Origin: Pseudomonadota bacterium
GTDB lineage: Bacteria > Pseudomonadota > Alphaproteobacteria > Rickettsiales > UBA3002
Direction: 5' to 3'
Length of the DNA: 64,000 bases
NCBI GenBank assembly: GCA_040384265.1
Contig: JAZKJM010000001.1
Coordinates: 186,001-250,000, forward strand
Shown here: positions 26,822-36,217 of the stretch, piece by piece
How the letters are laid out: each line of letters starts with the position of its first letter
Numbering within the stretch: position 1 is the stretch's first letter
The notes under the pieces: model-generated
What the model was told of the DNA's origin: nothing
The model's input: the letters and a program-made list of their open reading frames with translations, nothing else
Databases searched by the model: none
Translations under genes and position numbers: made by a program

Positions 26822-27628
26822 CTAAAGCGGATCATACTCACGCAGGCGCTGCAGTAAGGACTTCTCGACGACCGGGATAACCGGCATCGGCATCGACTCG
26901 TTATAGACGCAGATGATGTCCGGGCCACGGCGTAGGGTGAAGCGCGACGTCACACGCTCGACCACGATGTAGTTGCCCCGTTTACGGAAGTTGATCAGTT
27001 CCTCATTCCCAGCGGAATCAACGCGGAAAAAGGCCGGAACATCGGCGTTTTTGTCGCGGAATTCAAAATAGGTGAATTCGCCGTTATCGAAAATGCGGAT
27101 CGGCTCGATCACGCTCGAACCACGGATGGAGTAATTGAAATTGAACTTCTCGGGGTGCTTTTCGATGTCCGGGAATTCCTCGAACTCGTTGCCGTAATCA
27201 ATCGCCGAAGTGTCGGCCTGCGGATAAACGAAACGGTAGGAGAAAACCATGTTTTTGTCGCGGATGTCCTGCGTTTCCTCGGCATGCAGCTCGAACAGGT
27301 AGGAGCGCTTGTCGGTGATGACCGTCATGTTGGTCATCGCATTTTGCTCGATTGGCTTAAGAAACAGCCGGTTGCCCGATGGATTGATGAGCCATGCCGT
27401 CGAATCGCCGATGGAAACGGTCTGGATTTTCTCGCCCTCCTCCAGCTCGATGGCGGACTGGTAGCTGTAATGGCCAATGAACTGGTAAACCTCGTTGGGG
27501 CTGTAGCGCACGGTGCGGATACGACTATCGGTGGCGATCGCGCGCGGGGTCTGCAGCGCCAGCGCTGGCGCCACCGCCAGCAGGCCAAGCATCAGGCAGA
27601 CAGCCTTACTTAAGTTCATTGCTTTCAT
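26822..27628 (-). CDS. virB9: VirB9/TrbG/CagX-family type IV secretion protein
   Basis: A 268-aa periplasmic protein of the type IV secretion outer-membrane core. A signal peptide (VCLMLGLLAVAPALA) precedes the family pattern RIRTVRYSPNEVYQFIGHY, then GEKIQTVSIGDSTAWLINPSGNRLFLKP and NMTVITDKRSYLFEL. The C-terminal domain has TYFEFRDKNADVPAFFRV and GNYIVVERVTSRFTLRRG. In known systems VirB9 sits with VirB7 and VirB10 around the pore. Only VirB8 is beside it here, overlapping by 23 bp; the rest of the system is outside the window. Confidence 0.9.
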   Translation of the reverse strand: MKAMNLSKAVCLMLGLLAVAPALALQTPRAIATDSRIRTVRYSPNEVYQFIGHYSYQSAIELEEGEKIQTVSIGDSTAWLINPSGNRLFLKPIEQNAMTNMTVITDKRSYLFELHAEETQDIRDKNMVFSYRFVYPQADTSAIDYGNEFEEFPDIEKHPEKFNFNYSIRGSSVIEPIRIFDNGEFTYFEFRDKNADVPAFFRVDSAGNEELINFRKRGNYIVVERVTSRFTLRRGPDIICVYNESMPMPVIPVVEKSLLQRLREYDPL

Positions 27629-28322
27629 AACTAATTACCTGAAAATGTGGATCCTGGAATTCAACCTCGTCGCTGCTCTCGCCTTGCGGGTCGACGACGG
27701 CGAGATCAGTATAGGTGTATTGCATCCGGGCCGTCCATCGCGTTTTCACAGGGGCGCTGCTACCGGTGGTTTCGGCGGTGAAATCAACTTCTGCGCTCAT
27801 GGGGCTGGTATTGGTGTTGATCTGGATTGCGGTGACGGTGATGTTGCGGGCACCCGTCGCACCAAGGGTGGCGGCGGGGCTGGTCGGGTTAGTGGCGGTG
27901 AAGGCCTTGCTGAACGCGCCATACACCGCATCGTTCGACTGAGCGCGCACGAAGGCGGCGCCACTGCCATAGGTGCTCACGCTGTAGCCCTCACGGGCAG
28001 CAACGTAATGGACGATAAAAAACCGCAATAGCGAGCTGGTGAGGGATTTCTCCGGCTCTTTCAGCACTTCAAGGCGGGGGATAATATCATCGATCCGCGG
28101 GCCGCTGCGGATGAGCAGGCCCGGACGACTGACCAGTGGCAGCATAGAATTAACAGCAATCAGGCTGGCGATGGCGACCACCACCGAAAGGGCGGCAATA
28201 AGCAGGAAGAAACTCCGCTCGGAAATGGGGCCAATATAGACTGCCTGATACCAGGCACGCGCTTCATCGAAATAGGTGCCTTTGCGCATCATTTCCGAGA
28301 TTTTTTGTGCTTCGTCATCCAT
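27606..28322 (-). CDS. virB8: VirB8-family type IV secretion inner-membrane protein
   Basis: A 238-aa bitopic protein: a short cytoplasmic tail with EARAWYQAVYIGPISERSFF, one membrane helix near residues 38-60 (LLIAALSVVVAIASLIAV), then a periplasmic NTF2-like domain. Family features are RFFIVHYVAAREGYSV and, near the end, TRWTARMQYTYTDLAVVDPQG. VirB8 links the inner-membrane complex to VirB9 and VirB10. It is first in the virB8-virB9 pair. Its start is 102 bp from that of a divergent large secreted protein. Confidence 0.85.
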   Translation of the reverse strand: MDDEAQKISEMMRKGTYFDEARAWYQAVYIGPISERSFFLLIAALSVVVAIASLIAVNSMLPLVSRPGLLIRSGPRIDDIIPRLEVLKEPEKSLTSSLLRFFIVHYVAAREGYSVSTYGSGAAFVRAQSNDAVYGAFSKAFTATNPTSPAATLGATGARNITVTAIQINTNTSPMSAEVDFTAETTGSSAPVKTRWTARMQYTYTDLAVVDPQGESSDEVEFQDPHFQVISYESNELK

Positions 28323-28351
28323 TTGACATCAATCTCTAAAATACTTACAAT
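28323..28351 (+). promoter_or_regulatory. sigma-70-type promoter of the secreted repeat protein
   Basis: TTGACA, a 17-bp spacer, then TACAAT: one base short of consensus. Transcription would begin near 28358, about 67 nt before the TTG start. It is one of the best housekeeping promoters in the window. Confidence 0.75.
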
Positions 28352-28424
28352 TTCGAGTGCAGCTTAATGGTCAATATGATAATGTAAACAACAATCACAA
28401 TAACAAGCAGATCGGTGTGGGCAG

Positions 28425-31400
28425 TTGGGGATTCCGAAATACAAAAGCATAATTGCCGCCACTTTGCTGTTGATTTCCGCTGGTGCGGCCTATGCACAGG
28501 TTTGCAAGGAAGCTAACCCCACCAATTCCAGCGGCACCGCCAATCTCGATTGCGACATGACCTACCGCGACACGGTCGTCGCCTGCACCGGCAACAACCC
28601 TGGCGATATCGCCGGTACCGGCCCTTCCTGTCCGCGCAAACCGATGCCGATGATCCAGACCACGGCCTCGTCGTATATCTCGGATTATTCGCCCTATCTG
28701 TTCGCCTATCCGCGCGATCCGGATGATGCGAACAAGCCCTATTCCGGCGCGTTCGGTATTGGCACGCAAGGGGATGCGAACAGCAACTACCAGCTGTTTG
28801 GCAACTCGGCGGATGGGGCGACACGCCTGGCCTCCTGCACGGCCCAGATCACGGTGCCAAACCCAACGACCGGCAACCCGACGGAAGACGCCAAACTGGC
28901 ACGCCTGCAGCTCGATAACTGCACCAACCAGTATATCCTGAATTCTGCGATGTATCCGTTCCAGAAGGAAAACGTGCAGCTGCTCGCCGGGGATGATCCC
29001 TCGAACCCGAACAAACGCATTTCGCTCGCCGATAGCTGCCAGCCGTTGCGCACGACCAATGTCACCGCGAATGAATATTCGCCGTCGGATTACCTGAAAG
29101 TGGCATGGATCAAGACGCTGCAGGACCCCGGCTACCGCAAAACGACCGGGGTGTTTAAGAATATCCCCTGCGTGGCGACAGGCATTCCGTGCGACCGCGA
29201 GCCGCATTTGCCCGATGGGGTGACGATCAACAATCCCATCGCACCGCCGGATCCATTCCCGGATGTGCCGCTTTCGAGCCTCGCGGCGGTGAAATACGAA
29301 GAGATTATCGACCCAACGCACCCCTTCTCCCCCCGCTGGGACTTTTTGCTGACCGACCGCGAATATTCCAAACCCGCCATGAGCTGGGCGGATGCGGCGG
29401 CGTTCAAGGGGGTCATCGCCAATTACGTCGCCATGCAGACCTATATGAGCAATACGGATAATGCCGTGTTCTGCGCTGGCATCAAAAAGGCCGATGGCGA
29501 ATCCGATCAGAAAAAGAAAAACGACCTGCTGGTGCCGGTGGATGTGCTTGAGTTCCGCCGCAAAGCGTTTGAAAATGGCCTCTTCCGCCGCACGGTTTAC
29601 AACACTGCCTGCTATGCCCACAAAGAGCTGAAGCCCACGCTGTATGATTTCGTGGGCCTTGCCGCGACGGCGGTTTCGTTCTGCTATTATTTCTACTGGA
29701 CGGGCAATATCTGGAACCCGCCCTACGTCGCCTTTGAATACGAAGATTGCTGGACGTGTTTTGGCCTGTTCGGCAAAGTGGATGATGAAATCCAGCACCC
29801 GCCATGCACCACCAACTATCTCGGCTCGGATGGCAAAATGTGGCTGTTTCCCGGTGGCCTGAACCTTTATAGCCGCACCGCCTTGTGCAACTACCCGCTG
29901 CAACCACGCAAGGGCGAATACGCGATGGATAAGCTCTGCCGCGACCTGCGCAAGCCCTATACGCAGATGAACCGCCTCAAGATGCGCTACCACAACCCCG
30001 ATGACGCAAATGACCCCAATGGCGATAACGTGGTGCTGAAAGATGGCGTGGCCGAGGGCTTCAGCTTCAAGGAATATTTCGGCAACCATATGCCCTATCC
30101 ACGGCTGTGGGACACCGGCACGGCATTGCAAAAAACCAACAGCTCGGATTCGGGCGACCAGCCACCGCTCGACACGACCGGCCAGTATACTGCCATTGTC
30201 GGTATCGGCCGTGAAGCCGCTGCAAAATCGGCTGCCACTCCGGCGGCGCAAGCAACCTACACCGACCAGCGCTGCCTTGCCGGCGGCTGGGGCGGCCCTG
30301 CCCCCCACCTGCCCTTTATCAAAGGGGTGCCAACCAGCTTTGGCGGGGTGAAGATCTATATGCCCGACCCGATCAGCAGCTGGACGGAAACTAAACTTTA
30401 CCAGACCCGTGCGCTGCGCAGCGTGGGGCTGAGCTGCCTTGTGCGCTATGAAAAGATTTACAAACCCGGCGGTGCCGAGAACATGCTGATGCTGGCCGCA
30501 GGCGGTGAATGGTCGCAGATCCTCATCTCGAAATGCCCACGCACCGGGCCCGGCCGGACCGGGAATTGCCAATACATGTCGCTCAAGGATTATGCGGATT
30601 CCGGCAGCCCGGCCAATGACAACAGCACTATCTACATGAAGCAGCTGGAGAAGCAGGCATGGCCTAACAGCTGGCGCGGCTATATGGCGTCGCCGGTGTG
30701 GGACAACCAGTTCCCCAATTTCGGCGGGCCGGGCACACCGGGCGGCAGCGCGAGCGGCCTTACCGCGACACTGGCAGGCCAGCTATCCAATGCCGCCACT
30801 GTCGCGGCGACCAACGCCGCGAACCAAGCCGTTAACAGCGCCACAGGTGCTGTAACCGGGACCATCAACGGCGCTACCAGAGTTGCCGTGAACGCCGCGG
30901 GCCAAGTGATTAACACCGCCACCGGCACGGTGATGGGAACCGTCAACGGCGCTGTCGGCCAGGCCAACCAGATGGTGATGACCACCACGGGCCAGATCGT
31001 CAATTCAACGACCGGGGCGATCGTCGGCAATATCCGAGGGGCGACGGGCCAGTTGACCGGCACGATTAGCGGGTTCACGAATTCAATCACCGCGCCTGTC
31101 ACTAACGCGATCGGCGAAATCACCAGCGCGCAACAAAACGTGACGAATACCGTGAATGGAGCAGTCAACACTATCACCGCGCCGATTACTGAAGTCACCG
31201 GTCAGATTAATGGCACCATCAACGAGGTAAACGGCACCATCAACGGGGTGAACAATACCATCAATGGCGTAACGAACACGGTTAACGGTGCGGTGAACAC
31301 CGTGAACAATACGGTGAACACCGTCAATAACGTGACGAACACGGTGAATAACGTCACCAATACCGTGAACAATGTTGCCAACGGCATAGGCAATGTTAGC

Positions 31401-32561
31401 GGCGCAGTATCGACCGTCACGAACGGCATAAGCGGTGTTACTGGTGCCGTATCCGGTGTCACCAGCGGCATTTCCGGCATCACCGGCGGGATCACCGGAT
31501 CGCTGACTGGCATGACCGGGGCACTTACCGGCATCACCGGCAGTCTCTCGGGTATCACCAGTACACTTTCGGGGCTGACCGGCACGCTGTCGAGCCTGAC
31601 CAGTGGCCTTGGCAGCATTACCAGCAGCATCAGCGGCTTTGTCAGTGGGTTTGCCGGCAATGCCATGTCCGGCATGCTTTCGTTTATCGGGTTCGATGGG
31701 TTCCTGTCGGCGTTCAGCGCCGTTTCCAACCTGTCGTCGATTTACGACATGATCAGTAACCTCGGCGGCTCGGTGCTGTCGGGCCTGAGAACCAGCATCA
31801 CCAATTTCGCCAGCCAAACGCTGAATATCGGCGGGCTTGGCACAAACATCGTGGCGGGCCTGAACAACGCAGTGGCCGGCGCAGGCACGCAGGTTGCCAA
31901 CATCGCAAGCTCGGTCACGGGCGTGGCGACGGGTGCCATCGGCAGCGCCGCCTCGACACTCGGGGCGCAGGCATCCGGCCTGCTGACATCGGGCATCAAT
32001 AGCGCCACCAGCGCCCTCACCGGCGGCACGGCAACGCTGATGGCACAGGCGGCAAACCTTGCTAACCAGCAATTGGCAGGCACCATTGCAGGCCAGCTCT
32101 CGGTGCTGGGCGACACAGCGACTTATTCGTTCGGCCTCGATAAGGCGCAAAAAGGCGATATTGTGCTGATGCCCTATGGCCCGAACAACAACCCCATTCG
32201 CCCAGGTCTGGCTAAGCTGGCGATGGTGATCGAAGTGAACCTGCCGGGCACCTCGGACTGCGCGACGCGCGGCAACTGCTATGTGAAGGTGCTCGAGCCC
32301 GATAACGGCAAATGGCCGGATGCGTGCGGCACCACCGATACATGGGGCGAAATGAAATCGCGCTACTATTACAAGCCGGGCAACCTGCCAACGGATGCCC
32401 AGCAGGAATTCAGTCGCCTGAACTATACCAAGGATTGCGAAGAAACGAAATTCTCGCAATGCGAGATGTCGTCATGGGCGTCGCTGCGGCTCTACCGCAT
32501 TCGCAACGATAACCGCAATGGGTGTACTCAAGAAAATGCGGCCAATTGTGCAGGTGAATAA
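28425..32561 (+). CDS. large secreted repeat protein of unknown function
   Basis: A 1378-aa exported protein of no recognised family. It has a signal peptide (SIIAATLLLISAGAAYA), a Cys-containing N-terminal region of about 770 residues with a hydrophobic/aromatic patch near 405-450, a low-complexity tract (about 780-1080) rich in Asn, Thr, Val, Gly and Ser, another hydrophobic stretch near 1065-1100, and a C-terminal domain from about 1238. That domain has AQKGDIVLMPYGPN and AKLAMVIEVN, faintly like CHAP/NlpC proteins, but without an obvious catalytic Cys-His pair. The start is TTG, with no competing in-frame ATG near the signal peptide. It lies head to head with virB8-virB9 and is followed by a second secreted protein 1 bp later. 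Confidence 0.85.
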   Translation: MGIPKYKSIIAATLLLISAGAAYAQVCKEANPTNSSGTANLDCDMTYRDTVVACTGNNPGDIAGTGPSCPRKPMPMIQTTASSYISDYSPYLFAYPRDPDDANKPYSGAFGIGTQGDANSNYQLFGNSADGATRLASCTAQITVPNPTTGNPTEDAKLARLQLDNCTNQYILNSAMYPFQKENVQLLAGDDPSNPNKRISLADSCQPLRTTNVTANEYSPSDYLKVAWIKTLQDPGYRKTTGVFKNIPCVATGIPCDREPHLPDGVTINNPIAPPDPFPDVPLSSLAAVKYEEIIDPTHPFSPRWDFLLTDREYSKPAMSWADAAAFKGVIANYVAMQTYMSNTDNAVFCAGIKKADGESDQKKKNDLLVPVDVLEFRRKAFENGLFRRTVYNTACYAHKELKPTLYDFVGLAATAVSFCYYFYWTGNIWNPPYVAFEYEDCWTCFGLFGKVDDEIQHPPCTTNYLGSDGKMWLFPGGLNLYSRTALCNYPLQPRKGEYAMDKLCRDLRKPYTQMNRLKMRYHNPDDANDPNGDNVVLKDGVAEGFSFKEYFGNHMPYPRLWDTGTALQKTNSSDSGDQPPLDTTGQYTAIVGIGREAAAKSAATPAAQATYTDQRCLAGGWGGPAPHLPFIKGVPTSFGGVKIYMPDPISSWTETKLYQTRALRSVGLSCLVRYEKIYKPGGAENMLMLAAGGEWSQILISKCPRTGPGRTGNCQYMSLKDYADSGSPANDNSTIYMKQLEKQAWPNSWRGYMASPVWDNQFPNFGGPGTPGGSASGLTATLAGQLSNAATVAATNAANQAVNSATGAVTGTINGATRVAVNAAGQVINTATGTVMGTVNGAVGQANQMVMTTTGQIVNSTTGAIVGNIRGATGQLTGTISGFTNSITAPVTNAIGEITSAQQNVTNTVNGAVNTITAPITEVTGQINGTINEVNGTINGVNNTINGVTNTVNGAVNTVNNTVNTVNNVTNTVNNVTNTVNNVANGIGNVSGAVSTVTNGISGVTGAVSGVTSGISGITGGITGSLTGMTGALTGITGSLSGITSTLSGLTGTLSSLTSGLGSITSSISGFVSGFAGNAMSGMLSFIGFDGFLSAFSAVSNLSSIYDMISNLGGSVLSGLRTSITNFASQTLNIGGLGTNIVAGLNNAVAGAGTQVANIASSVTGVATGAIGSAASTLGAQASGLLTSGINSATSALTGGTATLMAQAANLANQQLAGTIAGQLSVLGDTATYSFGLDKAQKGDIVLMPYGPNNNPIRPGLAKLAMVIEVNLPGTSDCATRGNCYVKVLEPDNGKWPDACGTTDTWGEMKSRYYYKPGNLPTDAQQEFSRLNYTKDCEETKFSQCEMSSWASLRLYRIRNDNRNGCTQENAANCAGE
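30780..31660 (+). repeat. internal low-complexity repeat tract in the secreted protein
   Basis: Within the 1378-aa gene, short imperfect repeats encode units such as NTVNNVT, GAVNTVN, TGAVTGT and later GISGVTG/GSLTGMTG. The tightest part is 31195-31400, where a 7-residue unit recurs almost without interruption. The pattern would give a long beta or rod-like stalk (inference). Confidence 0.8.
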
Positions 32562-32562
32562 C

Positions 32563-34464
32563 ATGGCAAGAGCGTGGGTTCTCGTGATGGCACTGCTTGG
32601 CGCAAGCCCGGCCATGGCCGCGACAGTCGATTGCGGCGCTGTGAAAAATATCGATGGCAACACCAGCTACAAAATCCAGACGACCGACGCCAAGCAGTGC
32701 ATGCTGCGTGGCTTTGACCCGGCAACCAGCCTGAAACCCGACGGCGGCAAAAGCAGTGGCATCAAATCCGCCGGACAGGGCTATCATTACGGTGGCATGA
32801 ATGCGCCAGACAGGCCACCGGGCAAAACCACCGGCACCGCCAGCATCAGCAGCGGCGCCATGAATGCGAGCTGTAATTTTCCGCCCACCAAAGCAACCGA
32901 TATTTTCGATGCAAGCTTTGTCGGCGGGCTCACCTCCCTCAAGGCAACAGACCTGCTCAACTCAAACATCACATCGAAACTCACCCCAAGCTTCAAAGCC
33001 GGATCCTGCTACAAGTTCCTGCAAAACCAGCTGAGCGACAACAGCAACGGCAATGCCGCCGGGTCGATACCCATTTCCGATGGCGGCCTCTGCCCGGAGG
33101 ATACGGATAGCACCGGGCTTTTCGGCGTGAAACGCAGTGTCTCAAACGGCGGCACCGCCTTACGCCCGTGCGGTGGGATGCTGCCAGTCACGACCTATGA
33201 CCTCGTGATGAACCGCAACCCGGACTACATATTAAGCACCGAGAACGGTGGCTATGCGATGTGGGTCTATCGGAGATCCACGACTATTTTTCCACGGATC
33301 ATCAATGGCAGCAATGCTAACAGCACCTCCCACGAAGGCAGGCTGCCGCGCTGCCTCGCTGAACAGCACATCGAGACCGTCGGCGATGGCGATCAGAAGA
33401 TTTACTGGGTAAAAACCGTCGATCTTACCCCGCCCGTCGCACAGATGATTACGTATACTGCGAGCCACACGACCATCAACATCCGCCTGCAGCCGCGCGA
33501 GAGCATGCGGGCGGACTTTATCCCGGCGTACGACGATTCCGCACCGGTATTCGATCTGGTGCTGCCCATCGACCCGACAACCGGTAAACCGGAAGTGCCT
33601 CAGGAATTTATCACAACGTCGGGTGAGTCCTGTGCGAGCGACACCAGCGGCGTGTGGCGGGTTCCGGTGAACAATCAGGAAATCACGCTACACTCGGCCA
33701 CCAGCGCCGGCTGCGAAGGGCCGCCGACATTGCCGACATGCTCCTCCTGGGCCCAACGCGACACTACTGGAAGCGAAGCAGGCTGCAACGACCCTGCCGC
33801 CCCCTCGACGGCTGATTTTGTCGCAGCATCGCTGCCCACATCGCTGGCCAGCGTGGATGTTGCCAGCACCTGCCCCGCAGGCACCACCTCCGCCGCGCCG
33901 GATGCCAGCTGCGATGTGGTGACCATCTATCCGAAAGGCACGTTTGCCGATACCGTCTGCGACGGCAAGAAGCAGTATGCCGTGCTGAACCGCCCCAACC
34001 TCTATTACCCACCCAATACGACATCCACCCTCTATAAGATGACGGGGCGCACGGCGCTGATGGCCACCGTTGTAGACGGTAGCACGCTGTTCATGCAGTC
34101 CAACGCGACGATCAGCCTTTCCCCAACCGCACCGGCAGTGAAACTGAACGAAGGCGGCTTCATTAAAATGAAGGACGGCTCGATCCTGATCGCCAGCCCA
34201 CCGGCGGTAGTGAACCCGAGCACATTCACCGTGGTTATGGAACAAGGTGGCCAGCTGGTGAGCAGCGGTGGCAGCCAGATCCAGGGCTTCGACCCGGGCG
34301 CGACCTTTGTGATTCCGACAGCACTGCAGCTGTCGCCCATCCAGATTCGCGTGGGGCGTAGCATTATCCTGCCCGCGGGCTACATGATTCCCACGATGCC
34401 GGTGATGGCGTCGGATCCGTTGGCGCCTTATATGCGCTTACCGGCGGATAAGCCGCCGTCATAG
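32563..34464 (+). CDS. secreted protein of unknown function, partner of the repeat protein
   Basis: A 633-aa exported protein with a signal peptide (ARAWVLVMALLGASPAMA) and several Cys residues in the mature part. No family was recognised. Distinct blocks are DASFVGGLTSLKATDLLNSN, YILSTENGGYAMWVYRRS, and a C-terminal beta-rich region (VDGSTLFMQSNATISLSPTA onward) that resembles repeated hydrophobic strands. It starts one base past the stop of the 1378-aa gene with AGGTG upstream, so the two are one operon. Its 3' end overlaps the convergent murU gene by 37 bp. The position suggests a surface complex with the repeat protein. Confidence 0.85.
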   Translation: MARAWVLVMALLGASPAMAATVDCGAVKNIDGNTSYKIQTTDAKQCMLRGFDPATSLKPDGGKSSGIKSAGQGYHYGGMNAPDRPPGKTTGTASISSGAMNASCNFPPTKATDIFDASFVGGLTSLKATDLLNSNITSKLTPSFKAGSCYKFLQNQLSDNSNGNAAGSIPISDGGLCPEDTDSTGLFGVKRSVSNGGTALRPCGGMLPVTTYDLVMNRNPDYILSTENGGYAMWVYRRSTTIFPRIINGSNANSTSHEGRLPRCLAEQHIETVGDGDQKIYWVKTVDLTPPVAQMITYTASHTTINIRLQPRESMRADFIPAYDDSAPVFDLVLPIDPTTGKPEVPQEFITTSGESCASDTSGVWRVPVNNQEITLHSATSAGCEGPPTLPTCSSWAQRDTTGSEAGCNDPAAPSTADFVAASLPTSLASVDVASTCPAGTTSAAPDASCDVVTIYPKGTFADTVCDGKKQYAVLNRPNLYYPPNTTSTLYKMTGRTALMATVVDGSTLFMQSNATISLSPTAPAVKLNEGGFIKMKDGSILIASPPAVVNPSTFTVVMEQGGQLVSSGGSQIQGFDPGATFVIPTALQLSPIQIRVGRSIILPAGYMIPTMPVMASDPLAPYMRLPADKPPS

Positions 34465-35162
34465 GCCTGCGCTTTTTCGAGGCCTGCAAGGTCGCCGACA
34501 TTGAGCCATGGGCCGTCATGCACCACGGCGCGGATGCGGCTGTGCCAGCCATCGGCCTCTTGCGAACGTTTCCAGAGCGTTGAGAGCGAGAATGCCCCTT
34601 GCGGGCAACCGGCGAACACGCGCGGGTGGATGATTTCGACCCCGGTGAAGATATAGGGCGCGGCTTCGCCGTCGCGCGGGCGGCGGATGCGTCCCTGCTC
34701 ATCCATGATGAAATCACCGCGCGCGCCGTCCCAGCCGATGGCCTGGGCGATGGGAACGAGCAGCATCAGGAAATCCACATCGTCGCGCCAAGCCTGTTGC
34801 AATGTGTGGATGGGATGGATGGGCATGGGCGGAAAAATCGCGTCGCTGTTGAGGGCGAGGAAGGGTGCATCGCCCAGCAGTGGCAAGGCTTTGGCGATGC
34901 CGCCGCCGGTTTCGAGCGGCCCGCCCTCCTCGCGCGAAAACCGCACGGATGGTTCGCCCACCAGATGGGCTTCGAGCTGCTCGGCGAGGTAGGACGTGTT
35001 GATGACCACCGAATCGATCCCGGCATCGCACAGCCAGTCGAGGCACCAGTCAATCAGCGGTTTTCCGGCGACGGGAATCAGTGGCTTGGGCATGCTGTTG
35101 GTGAGCGGGCGCATGCGGGTGCCAAGGCCTGCGGCGAGGATAATGGCGCGCTCCAGCCTCAT
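34428..35162 (-). CDS. murU: N-acetylmuramate-1-phosphate uridylyltransferase
   Basis: A 244-aa nucleotidyltransferase of cell-wall recycling that makes UDP-MurNAc from MurNAc-1-phosphate. It has AIILAAGLGTRMRPLTNSMP and KPLIPVAGKPLIDW at the N-terminus, LETGGGIAKALPLL, and ALNSDAIF with the metal-binding Asp. The start at 35162 overlaps the amgK stop by 4 bp. Pairing with an AmgK-type kinase and TsaE is the usual order in Gram-negative bacteria with this bypass of fosfomycin-sensitive MurA. The identification rests mainly on that context, because the nucleotidyltransferase family is broad. Confidence 0.88.
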   Translation of the reverse strand: MRLERAIILAAGLGTRMRPLTNSMPKPLIPVAGKPLIDWCLDWLCDAGIDSVVINTSYLAEQLEAHLVGEPSVRFSREEGGPLETGGGIAKALPLLGDAPFLALNSDAIFPPMPIHPIHTLQQAWRDDVDFLMLLVPIAQAIGWDGARGDFIMDEQGRIRRPRDGEAAPYIFTGVEIIHPRVFAGCPQGAFSLSTLWKRSQEADGWHSRIRAVVHDGPWLNVGDLAGLEKAQAYDGGLSAGKRI

Positions 35163-36217
35163 GCCGGCAACCCGCCGATGGTAAGGTTGGGCGTGAAACT
35201 GCCGCGCCACGCCAGCGGCACATGCTGCTCGATGAAGCCACGCAGCGGCGCGAGGGCGGGATGGTTGAGATCATGCATAAAATGGGCCCAGACCCGCGGC
35301 AGGTAATCGAGGTAATGGGCCTTGCCGTCGCGCAGGCATAGGCGCGCAAAAATGCCGATGATCTTGGCGTTGCGCTGGGCGGCGATGATGGCATAGCGCG
35401 CCGCAAAAGCATGCGATTCCTCCCCGGTTTCGGTCGCGAACCGGGCGAAACAATCGGCCATGGTCGAGAGCGACACGTCGCGCCGCGCATCCTCCAGCAG
35501 GGAGGCGAGGTCATACGCCGGGTCACCCCACAGCGCGTCCTGATAGTCAATCATGCCAACCGCGCCATGCCCGGTGCGATCCTCCAGCCAGAACAAATTA
35601 TCGGCATGGTAATCGCGGTGGACGAGGCAGGATTGCTTGGGCTGCGCCTGCTGCAGGCAATCGCGCCAGAGGTCGAGATATTCGCCGCGCAAGGCCTGTG
35701 CGCGCTCCAGCCCATAAATTTGTGGCAGGAACCATTCGGCCAGCAACGCTGCTTCACGCAGGTAGACGGTGGTGTCGTAGGGCTTCAGCACCTGCGACAG
35801 CGTTGCCGCATGGGCACGGCTGGCGGTGTGAATGGCCACCAGCGCCTCGGTCGCGGCAAGGTAAATCGCCCGCTCGCGCTCGGGGTGGGCTTTCAGCAAG
35901 CGGGTGAAGGACTGGTCGCCCATATCTTCGAGCAGCAGGAACCCGCCCTCCTCGTCACGCGCGAGGATGCTCGGCACGGTGACGCCGCACCCCGCCAGCA
36001 TGTCAGTAACAGCGATGAAGGGGCGCACATCCTCCCATGGCGGCGGCGCATCCATCAGCACGGCGACGGTGCCTGCGTTTTCCACGCGCTCATAGCGGCG
36101 GAAGGACGCATCGCCGGCGAGGAAATGCCGGGTCGCACCATGCCAGCCGATGCGCTGCAGGAAATCGTCCATATCGGCGCTGCGGTCGGGGCGAATGGCG
36201 GGCAATGGGGTAGTCAT
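35159..36217 (-). CDS. amgK: anomeric N-acetylmuramate/N-acetylglucosamine kinase
   Basis: A 352-aa aminoglycoside-phosphotransferase-fold kinase that phosphorylates recovered MurNAc at C1. Visible are GDASFRRYERVE (nucleotide loop), VLMDAPPPWEDVRPF, LLLEDMGDQSF, the catalytic loop LVHRDYHADNLFWLE and the metal site GMIDYQDALWGDPAYDLASLL. The Asp in HRDYH is the base. It lies between tsaE and murU with 4-bp overlaps at both ends, so the three genes form one translationally coupled unit. Confidence 0.9.
   Translation of the reverse strand: MTTPLPAIRPDRSADMDDFLQRIGWHGATRHFLAGDASFRRYERVENAGTVAVLMDAPPPWEDVRPFIAVTDMLAGCGVTVPSILARDEEGGFLLLEDMGDQSFTRLLKAHPERERAIYLAATEALVAIHTASRAHAATLSQVLKPYDTTVYLREAALLAEWFLPQIYGLERAQALRGEYLDLWRDCLQQAQPKQSCLVHRDYHADNLFWLEDRTGHGAVGMIDYQDALWGDPAYDLASLLEDARRDVSLSTMADCFARFATETGEESHAFAARYAIIAAQRNAKIIGIFARLCLRDGKAHYLDYLPRVWAHFMHDLNHPALAPLRGFIEQHVPLAWRGSFTPNLTIGGLPA

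Noticed and set aside
28395-30572. A 725-codon minus-strand open frame under the secreted repeat protein
   Set aside because: It is an antisense shadow in GC-rich DNA. The plus strand has a signal peptide, a good promoter and a coupled downstream gene.
31083-32459. A 458-codon minus-strand frame with repeats
   Set aside because: Its repeats mirror the Asn/Thr/Val tract of the sense gene; no start context or family supports it.
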